DNA of 64,000 bases from Amanita rubescens. Lineage: Eukaryota; Basidiomycota; Agaricomycetes; Agaricales; Amanitaceae. The notes under the pieces were generated by a model. The model was not told the DNA's origin. It did not search any database and worked only from the letters and a program-made list of their open reading frames with translations. The DNA lies in assembly GCA_015039365.1 (NCBI GenBank), contig WION01000222.1, positions 24,121 through 88,120 of the forward strand. The letters are read 5' to 3'. The position numbers and the translations under genes were made by a program. Below are positions 55,902 to 64,000 of this stretch, in pieces (positions within the stretch are counted from its first letter, which is position 1; every line of letters starts with the position of its first letter).

Positions 55902-58900
55902 ATGGCCAAGTCATATCTCATAAACACGCTCATTGAAAAGGTAAACGTTTCATCCCAAGTAATCTGGTCACCTTTCGCTCAATGACTACGTACATCTTCA
56001 GATGCAGTCTCAGGACTCCGATTTTCGGTGAGCAACCACAACGTGCTGCTGTACGCATATGCCGTTAGGATTGATCTGAAATAGCTATATGGGCCTGAAC
56101 GACTTGATGAACGAGATCAAGCAGGATCCCGGTTGCTTGACAACCGATGAGACATTCGAAGTCAAGATTGTCAAAAATGTCATCACCCTCGTTGAGGACA
56201 AAAACTCGGAAGTCAAAATCAAGCAGCCAAATGGTGAGTCCCTTGACTCCCCTTTCTGTCAGAATGCTAATTATGCCACAGCTTGGGTCAAATCATCAAA
56301 ATCATACGACCGCCACAAATGGAAGTGGTGGTCAATAGGCTGATTGAGCTATCTAGTGGGAAAGACGACGAGTTACGAGATATCTCCACTCTCGGTATTG
56401 CCCATGCTCCTGTCTGCGTCCGTTTTTGCTCACGTAAATTATAGCGCTGAAAAACATCTCCGCTGAAATACCGAGAGATGCCAACATCGCCTCATCTGTA
56501 TGCGCTCAATTAGTCCCTCAACTTCTGGGTTGTTACAGAATGTATGTACCTCAAACAGCCTACGGCCGCGCACATGTCTTACGTTCTCTTAAGACCACTA
56601 TAGCTCCAGAGACCCTGGTCGAGATCCTTTCCGTATTGATAATTCTTATAACTCGATTCCCTGAATATCTTTCGAGTGAAGAAATCAAACCCCCGCCAAT
56701 TGCCGTGCTCGCCCCTCTGTTATCACACCCTCGACCCGTCGTGCGGAAACGAGCTATAGCTGCCCTTGCACAATTTATTCCAATTTCGCATCATACGCTA
56801 TTCCAACAGCTTCTGGAATTGCATGTATTTCCTTATCTCATCCCCTCTGCGTCCGTTGAGAAACAGAGGACAACGGTTCAACTTACTGCGGCCGTAACGC
56901 GGCACTCGCCGACGCAGATGGGTCCTATTGTATTCAAGCTGATGCCCGGGATTTTGGATGCGATCAAGAAAGATGATGATGAACTAACGGAAGGGTGTTT
57001 ACAGGTGAGTTTCAAGTTTTAGCTTTTTTTATCCTGTTTCACTTAAGAATTGGCGTGCGACAGGCCCTGGAAACCCTCCTTCTGAGATGCCCAGCCGAGA
57101 TTACCCCGTACCTGGGACAAATAGTACAAGTTGGAAATCAATACATCAAGTATGATCCGGTATGGCGATTTAAGCTGGCGAGTTGACTTCAAGCTAATAC
57201 ACGTTAGAACTATGCTGGCGGTGATGATGAGGACGAGGAAATGGCAGATGGTGATGAAGAAGATGAAGAAGATGAGCTTGACGAGTAGGTCAAAAGTTTT
57301 TAGGATACCACTACAACTTTTCTAATGCAGAGACAGATACTCTGATGACGAAGATACCTCTTACCGAATTCGACGCGCTGCTACTAAGCTTATCGCTGCT
57401 TTGATCGGAACACGACCAGAACTGCTGGCTACAATCTATAAGGATGTTCTCCCGTTCTGATATCTCGCTTTGGCGACCGGGAGGAAACCGTTCGGCTTGA
57501 GGTTTGGGCAACCTATGTTATACTTCTTGATCAAAACGGCAGTATACGGGGGAACACCTCAAACCAACAACTCTGTGTTGCGCGGAAAACGAAAGCGGGA
57601 TACGGAAAGAGACCATGGATATCGAAGGTTCTCCTTATGCCATGTTGAATGCTCAGGCACCAGCGTTGTGCAAGGCCCTCCTAAACCAGCTCAAGTCCTT
57701 CAAGTCACCTCCTGCGACTCTCCAAGCTGGTTTCAATCTTCTCCAGACTCTTCTCTCCGTATTGCCCGGTGCATTATCGACTCAGGTTTCTACGACGCTA
57801 GCAATAACGAAGAACATCTTATCGCAGCCTCCGACGACGTCTACGTCCTCCCTTTACCTCACCTGCTTGACGTTCTTGATACTGTTCTTCTCAAGCCACC
57901 CTCCTACTGCTTTTGCCGATTCACTGCCAACCATGACAGGGGTTCTCCTTAAGGCCATAGGAGAGAAGCATCCCCGTGTTGTCTCTGAATCATTCCGTGT
58001 ATTTTCTTCATTATTGAATGCCTCAAGCCGGTAAAGGACACAGATTGGGCGGAGAAGCTTTATGATGCAGCGTTCACGAGGCTGAGCCATTACGACACCG
58101 ATCCTGAAGTTAGGGCTGCCGCGGAAGATTGTATCGGGGACCTATGGGTATGCGCCAGCGACATGATGAGGGGAAAGGGTAAAGAATGGGAGTACATTTG
58201 CCGTTTGACTGGCCAAACGGAGGGCCCTGTCAAAATCGTGACGAAGGTAGCGAAAGAAGTCCAGATGGGCAACGTTTGGGTCGATGAATGTATGAAGTGG
58301 CTTCTTGAGTTAATCAAGAGAGGCAGTCGTTTCTGGAAAGGGAGACGTATTTACTGGACTAGAAGTTTTAATGAAAAGGTGAGTCGCATGTGTCTGTTTT
58401 ATCTTTGATTACTTATATTGCGAGCAGCTATCCTAGTGGCATTCCCCAAGACCTGCCTGCAACGGTGATATTCCACATCAAGCCTTACCTGTCAACCGCA
58501 GACACCCAGCCTCTCTCTCAGGCTTTGTCTATTCTTTCTCTCCTTCTCGATCTTTCTCCCAACACCACGTTCCCTGTTATTGAGCGCGAGGTCCTTTCTG
58601 ATATCTACGCCATCGCGCACTCACCCGTTGTCTCTTCCGTTGCATTAGACTCATTGCTACGATTCTTGTCCTCACTTGTTCACGCTGACAACCAGATCGC
58701 TACTCATGTGGTACCCAACCTTGTCATTGCCGTAGAGAAAGCCCCAAAGGCTGAGGCTAGTCCTGGAAACGTGGCCAAGTGTGTTGCTCAGGTGGTCAGA
58801 AGCCAGCCTGACGTAGCCGCGGGTACAATTGCTGAGTATGCAAAGAATCTCAAGGTTCGTTCGATACTCTTGAATGTAGCGATTGATGGAACGGGTTACG

Positions 58901-60356
58901 ATAGGACTCGTCCAAGGCGGTGCCTACCCTAGTCGTGCTAAGCTTGTTGATCGTCGGGGAACTCGGTCGATTCATGTGTGTATAAAATGGACTGAGTATG
59001 ATAACCCACTAACACTTCTTTTTAGAGACATGTCCACTCAGGCAGAAGTGTTCACTCATGTTATTGAACACTTTAGTGCTGATTCAGAGAGCGTACGGTC
59101 CGCTGCTGCCTTTGCTGCTGGTAACATTGCCATTGGCAACCTACATCAATTCCTGCCCGTCATTGTCAAGTCTGTGGAAAGCGATCCCAAGAAGCGTCTC
59201 TTGTATCTGCATGCTCTCAAAGAGGTTCGTGTCTAGAAAATTTCTTGTGGAGGCACACATGTGAATCTCATTCTTAACAGGTTGTTACTCATTGTTCGCA
59301 ACCACAGCTTGAGAGTATCGCAGATATGCTGTGGGTACCGCTCTTCGAAAATTCGGAAAGTTCAGAAGAGTCCGCGAGGAATGTCGCTGCGGCGTGTCTT
59401 GGCAAGCTAGCAACTACTCAGCCATCAAAGTATTTGCCACAACTTCACGTGCGTTTTTAGCGTTTTCCAATTGTCATGAGAGCTGATGATGATTAACTAG
59501 GCTCGTATTCGCGACAAGGACGCGTCTGCAAGAGCTACTGTTGTATCAGCTATCCGGTACACTTTCACGGACGCTTCGCAAGCGTATGACGAGCAACTTG
59601 CACCGTTGCTTGTGGATTTCCTTTCGTTGATGAACGACGGAAATATGGTATGTTATAATGTCAACATCATCGAAGCAAGCCTAATGATCGATCGTTAGAC
59701 TGTCCGAAGGCTTGCTTTAGCGCTTCTGAACTCAGCGGCGCGTACCAAGCCCCACCTCATCAAGGACCACCTTTCAACACTTCTGCCCGGTCTTTATGAG
59801 CAGACGATTATCCGACGCGAACTTATCCGCACTGTCCAGATGGGACCCTGGACACATAAAGTTGATGATGGCCTTGAGGCGCGCAAGACTGCATATGAGA
59901 CGATGTACACCTTGGTTCGTATTTACTGCTTTCAGAGGTGTTGATCACCGTCTGATCTATTGTCTAACATAGCTTGATACTTGTCTTGGGAAGATTGATC
60001 TACATGAATTCATCCTCCGCGTCCTTCCTGGCCTAACAGATGATTCGGACGAGATCAAAGTCATCTCCCACATGATCCTATTCCGCCTGTCTCAAGTTGC
60101 ACCCACGGCAGTTTCTCCTAGGTTGGACGAAGCCACGCCGCATCTGGCGCAAACGATGAAGGGCGCAACCGTGACGAAAGACACCGTCAAGCAAGATCTG
60201 GAAAGGGCCGCTGAGCTGCAGCGTAGTGCATTGAGGTGTATCGCTGGTCTCAGTAAGATAGGATCGGGCGTATCCCCCCGGTTCGATGCATTTGTTGAAG
60301 AGTTGAAGAAGAGCCAGAATTGGGGTACCGAGTTTTTGGAGTTGATCGACAAGTAA
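55902..60356 (+). CDS. CAND1: CAND1/TIP120 cullin-associated HEAT-repeat protein
   Basis: Exchange factor that binds unneddylated cullin-RBX and swaps F-box substrate receptors, in cytosol and nucleus. Clear family matches run from start (MAKSYLINTLIEK, DFRYMGLNDLMNEI) through HEAT repeats, an acidic loop (GGDDEDEEMADGDE), RGKRKRDTE, DLWVCASDMMRGKGKEWE, VTHCSQPQLESIAD, QMGPWTHKVDDGLE to the C-terminus (FLELIDK). About 16 exons. Six single-base frame breaks are needed: near 56214, 57456, 57533, 57605, 58023 and 58331. Every one is a gain or loss of one base in a short homopolymer (A, G, A, A, C, T). The reading frame is otherwise well conserved, so assembly error is more likely than gene death. 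Confidence 0.9.
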
Positions 60357-60781
60357 TCCCAAGTGTGGACAATCCTTTTGCATATTTTATCGAGCATTCT
60401 TTTTTTCTTGTTGTTCATCTGTACCAACACCAGATTGATTCGTATACTAGCAAGCAACGAATGGAGCCTGGCTCAGTGATAATCGACTCCAGCCATTGCA
60501 TTGAGTGAAATTCGAACCATAAAGTCAAGTTGAGATGAGTAAAAAAAATCTTCAAGTGACCAGCACGATCAGGGTTGAGCGCCACAATTCGTCAATGTCC
60601 TGGAAGACGACAATAAATACGGCGAACTCCGTTTATACCACAACAGCTTGCACTGCCATTTGTTGTTTGCACGAGGCAGATTCTGGCTTCGAAACCGCAC
60701 AACTGCAAACCCTTCTCACAGAGTCTCTTTATCACGGCCCCTTTCTCTAATTGCACGACAACTCTCTTCGTCCGTAACGCC
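60357..60781. other. Intergenic spacer
   Basis: CAND1 3' region and promoter of the kinase-like gene. Pyrimidine-rich just before ATG 60782. No gene or repeat seen. Confidence 0.4.
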
Positions 60782-61594
60782 ATGGGAGACACTGTCTATG
60801 ACATCAAAGTGCTCCAGGTGAGCGTCGACCCTTTAGACGAAGACGAAAGCCACTTTCGCATTCTGGTCGATGGTAAATTCGTCAAATATCTGACCATCGA
60901 TGCGAAATTGTATAGTGTCGACGATATGTGCTTCGAGCCCTCCTTAATCTCCATCTTACCCCCTCTCCCGCCTGGTGACTGGAATACTGGCCGTATATCT
61001 CGGAATTGCGTAGACGGCCGCCCCCACTTTTCCGAGGTCACGAAAGTCGAACTCCCAAGTATCTCACACCTCTGGCATCCCCTCCAAATCGACCACCTGG
61101 ACCTTCACATGGGAGATAAACTCCGGTCCAATGTTTACGAAGCCAGCACTCCCCAGTTTGATCTACCCATCGTAGTCAAATTTGCTCAATTCCCTTACGA
61201 AATACCTTACCTCGATTCCGAAACTTCTGCATACCAATGGATCCAAAACCACCAAATCGGCCCCCGGTTTCTCGGGCACTTAACCGAGGAAGGTCGAGTT
61301 ATTGGCTTTGCGATGGAGCGTATCACTAGCTGCCGGCACGCTACGCCCGAGGATTTGGTTCTGTGTCAGCAGGCGCTGTCGAAATTACACCGGTTGAGCA
61401 TCAAGCATGGCGACATCAACAAACATAATTTTCTTATCCACGACGATCGAGCGACGCTGATTGATTTTGAGTCTGCGTTGCAATGCAACGATGCAAAGGT
61501 GCTGGAAGAGGAGTTTCGAGGGCTAGAGAAAGAGTTGAGTGATATGTCGGGGAGAGGGGGCTGCCGGGTGGTCGAGAGCAGCTCAGAGAAGTGA
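60782..61594 (+). CDS. Fungal kinase-like (APH/choline-kinase fold) protein
   Basis: Intronless, 270 residues. The C-terminal half has the small-molecule-kinase core: a lysine strand (VVKFAQFP), HGDINKHNFLI (catalytic loop with Asp and Asn) and ATLIDFESA (metal-binding Asp). The N-terminal half (DIKVLQVSVD, PPGDWN, then WHPLQIDHLDLHMGD) is typical of a large fungal family often mislabelled alpha-galactosidase. Substrate unknown, possibly a metabolite. Catalytic residues are intact. The start is the first ATG after a pyrimidine-rich leader. It is not related to the TKL kinases in this window. Confidence 0.75.
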   Translation: MGDTVYDIKVLQVSVDPLDEDESHFRILVDGKFVKYLTIDAKLYSVDDMCFEPSLISILPPLPPGDWNTGRISRNCVDGRPHFSEVTKVELPSISHLWHPLQIDHLDLHMGDKLRSNVYEASTPQFDLPIVVKFAQFPYEIPYLDSETSAYQWIQNHQIGPRFLGHLTEEGRVIGFAMERITSCRHATPEDLVLCQQALSKLHRLSIKHGDINKHNFLIHDDRATLIDFESALQCNDAKVLEEEFRGLEKELSDMSGRGGCRVVESSSEK

Positions 61595-61985
61595 CCGTAT
61601 CTAGTTGTATACAGAAATTACAGAGTGATCACTGATCGTGGCCGTTTCATCGTCCATCAACCCTTATTGAAAATTAAAGTTTTGCTGCTTTGCAAAATGT
61701 GAGGCTAAATTTAAACATTGAGCAATGTGTTTCATCAGATTTTGCAAGTGGCAAAAACCGGCCTCCCCAGCTGTGTCATGACATGATGATGATCACTGAT
61801 GGCAATCATCGATCTCGTCATTGAACCCTAACACTACGACCTACCAGCGATTTCGATATGGGTTTCATTGTTTTGAAAAAGGGTTGCAAAGTCACCCTCT
61901 CTGTTTAGAACCTGGAAGGTTCGCGCGAAAATTGCCCTGATCTTGAACCCCCCCGGTAGAAGTTACAGACCACTTCGATGTAGAG
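61595..61985. other. Intergenic spacer
   Basis: AT-rich between converging genes. CACTTCGATGTAGAGTTACA-type sequence is nearly repeated (GTTACAGACCACT at 61962 and 61986). Otherwise nothing. Confidence 0.4.
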
Positions 61986-63758
61986 TTACAGACCACTAGC
62001 GTCGTGACAAGTTGTCTTAGGAGCCATATAAGGATCTTCATATCCTACAGATGCTATGGTCAGAGAGAGATTGATATGATCCAACAGTCTGTACTTACGG
62101 CGAGTTCCGAACATCATCGTCATTGCTGCGACAGCACGTTGCTTAGGATGAAGGAGCGGATCCTTCGCCCTTGCTGCAACCAGTCGAAACTCGGAGGCGG
62201 TCAAGCCATCTGCGTCGGGGGTCTCGGGAGGCTCCACTGCATCAAGATGATCTTCGCCGGGTGGCTCTGAACTGTCCTCCATTGTGCCAGAAGGAGAATT
62301 TTGCCCCAGAGAAGAAAACCGGTGGGCCACCGACAATGACTGTGCAGTCGTGTGGTGGCCCTGCTGGGAAACCTGCATGAATTGACTATGCCTATGCACG
62401 GCCACACCACTATAAGTCTGAGGCACGAAAAATATTGCGGTAACCAAATCGGACATCTGTTGTGCGAACCTCTGCACACGGGGACTAGCGGAGGAGCCAT
62501 GATCTCGCATGAACTGGTCCAACTTGTAATGCGCATTGATGACCATGGCGAGAGAAGAGAGAAGAGGCTTGTCAGAGGCGGAACGAAGATTTGGGACAAT
62601 GAATGGATCGAGAGGTGCATGAGGCGGCGACGCTGAGCAGAGATGGTCTTCAACAGCAATCCAGTACGTCCAAGTGATCGACGACGTTGGCTGCGCAGTC
62701 TCTCCCCGGCGATAGAGGGTTCGATCTTGCGCAATGACAAGCGGCTGGCCATCTGGGAGCAACGCATGAGGGTGAAGGACGACAATCTCCCAATGCGGTT
62801 TGGCAAAAGGTGGCTGGGATATCTATAGACGAGTGTCAGAGGCTCTACATAGGAACGACAAAGGAAAACACACACGTCTAGAGGGCGAACGTGACCTTCA
62901 GAGGAGTCATGTTTCGCCCAGTCTTCGTTAATCTTGCGTAAAGCCTCAAGCATCGCGCTGGCGTCGCTATCAGATGGTACAATGCAAAAAGTTCCGTAAA
63001 TATCCCAGTGGACATGAAGGGACGCCTCCACTGAAATATTCGTCAATTGATGGACGTTTCTGTGGGGTGGGCATACCCACGGAGAATTGCATTGGTAGGA
63101 CTGTCCAATAAAAACTTATATACTGAAGGATCTTGAAGTTTTTGCCGGCTAAGGAGATCTTCCTGGAAGGGGTGTCAAACCATTGAACGAGACGCGGAAC
63201 AACAGACTTCACCACCAGCCTCTTTCGCTCTGGATCCCTACGAACGGGATTGATTATGTGGGCAGCTTGAAGATCGGCAGAGGCAGAGCCTGTGAAGAAA
63301 GACCGCTGATCGCAGGCAAGAAGTCGATGTCGAAGGCTCTTGTCTTCCGGAGACTCAGGAGACCATTCACTATCTGACCTTGTTGTCTCGGACGGCGGGG
63401 CAAGTGCTCGAAGAATGGCATCAGATCCAGGTCCTATGTGCGGGTTTGGAGGAAGCTTTTTGACGGGCGATATGAACACTCGGAACTGCTGGGCATCGTC
63501 GTCGAAACCGAGGAGAGACATATCATTTGGAACTATTTTTGGAACCGGTACATACGCGTTCGGACGCGTTACTTGAATCTCGCACTGCTCTTGCCGCTGC
63601 ACCGTCCTCGCCACCGCTTTGAGCTCGCCACGATACATCACTGATCTGCCACCAAGTCTTGCCGTTCTAGCTGAAGGTACTATACACGCCAAAGGCTTTG
63701 AGGTCTCAATGGCAACTTCGCACACCAGGTAAATCATATTATCTTTATATAGGGGCAC
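61986..63758 (-). CDS. HNH_2-type nuclease domain protein (minus strand)
   Basis: Second HNH_2 gene. The first exon from 63758 gives a typical N-terminal half and the domain start: CDQRSFFTGS, DLQAAHIINPVRRD (first catalytic His). After a frame slip near 63110 (a five-T run, probably one base short) come the Asn in SPTNAILL and, across a 45-50 nt intron, the last His in EASLHVHWD. So the HNH triad is complete. A following exon from about 62823 runs through PFAKPHWEIVVLHPH and a long Pro/Ser/Glu-rich tail. A last intron (62083-62030 or so) leads to ATKTTC-like final residues and TAA at 61986. Nuclease activity is inferred; the family's role is not known. Confidence 0.7.
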
Positions 63759-64000
63759 CTAGACTAATTTCCTATAGAGTTCACATATAGTGGGTTCACT
63801 GATCTGGTAAAGCGGATCCGAACGACAACATCATCATCATAAACAATGTTTCGCTAGCGAATTTCAACCGAATTTCCTCGGAAAGGGAGAAAAAGGGTTT
63901 GGGGTTCCGGAAACAATTTGTTGAGTATGTCGACAATGTTTTGTTGCTTCAGTCCGATTGAACAGTGGATCACCAGCGCCGTAATCATGGAGAAGCTGAG
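63759..64000. other. Window end, no gene supported
   Basis: About 240 bases upstream of the minus-strand HNH gene, containing its likely promoter. No frame or repeat recognised. Confidence 0.4.

Noticed and set aside
1..64000. tRNA or rRNA genes
   Set aside because: No cloverleaf with A and B boxes or conserved rRNA core sequence was noticed by eye. A tRNAscan run would be needed to exclude a tRNA.

Overview
The window looks like an accessory chromosome region of a mushroom-forming basidiomycete (Agaricomycetes). Genes are split by many short (~45-65 nt) GT-AG introns with CTNA-type branch points. The protein families fit this: TKL-class kinases, a 'HAIW'-type fungal GTPase, HNH_2 nucleases, a Crinkler and a fungal aminoglycoside-phosphotransferase-like kinase. 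No species is assigned. All multi-exon models below were assembled by eye from frame continuity and splice sites.

Layout. 0-10 kb: a myristoylation-type TKL kinase (2359-4399), a GTPase (4793-6652) and a kinase-pseudokinase gene (6713-9614). 10-13 kb: a remnant of the A gene described below and a proline dehydrogenase copy with a damaged active site (PRODH1). 13-25 kb: a second tandem kinase gene with both domains degenerate, a large P-loop NTPase with an acidic tail, a kinase relic, and a third tandem kinase gene on the minus strand. 25-54 kb: a repeat-rich array of an apparently undescribed divergent gene pair, called A (minus strand) and B (plus strand) here. It is interrupted by an inverted repeat, a small unknown gene, an HNH_2 protein, a broken and internally inverted PRODH copy, a PRODH fragment and a Crinkler (CRN) effector gene. 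54-64 kb: a good PRODH (PRODH2), CAND1, a kinase-like protein and another HNH_2 protein, the more ordinary end of the window.

The A/B system is the main discovery candidate. A1 (705 aa) and A2 are two-module and B2 (978 aa) is three-module. Their modules look alike: long amphipathic helices, then a glycine-rich hydrophobic hairpin, as in alpha-helical pore-forming toxins of the ClyA/Hbl/YaxAB type. That similarity is architectural only and no homology search was possible. A and B face away from each other across an intergenic region carrying a ~90 bp minisatellite, and B starts downstream of a conserved TATA box. The unit is present intact once (A2/B2) and as partial copies at about 10.1-10.5, 25.2-28.9, 43.3-45.4 and 49.9-53.6 kb. 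A B-type 3' flank also sits at the very left edge, so the array probably continues outside the window. PRODH sequence recurs beside these copies, so the two were duplicated together.

Together, the kinase/pseudokinase genes, GTPase, Crinkler, NTPase, HNH proteins and putative pore formers resemble a conflict or allorecognition island; that is inference. CAND1, PRODH2 and the last HNH gene contain several one-base frame shifts, all at homopolymers. This points to assembly errors, so other frameshift calls in the window need care.
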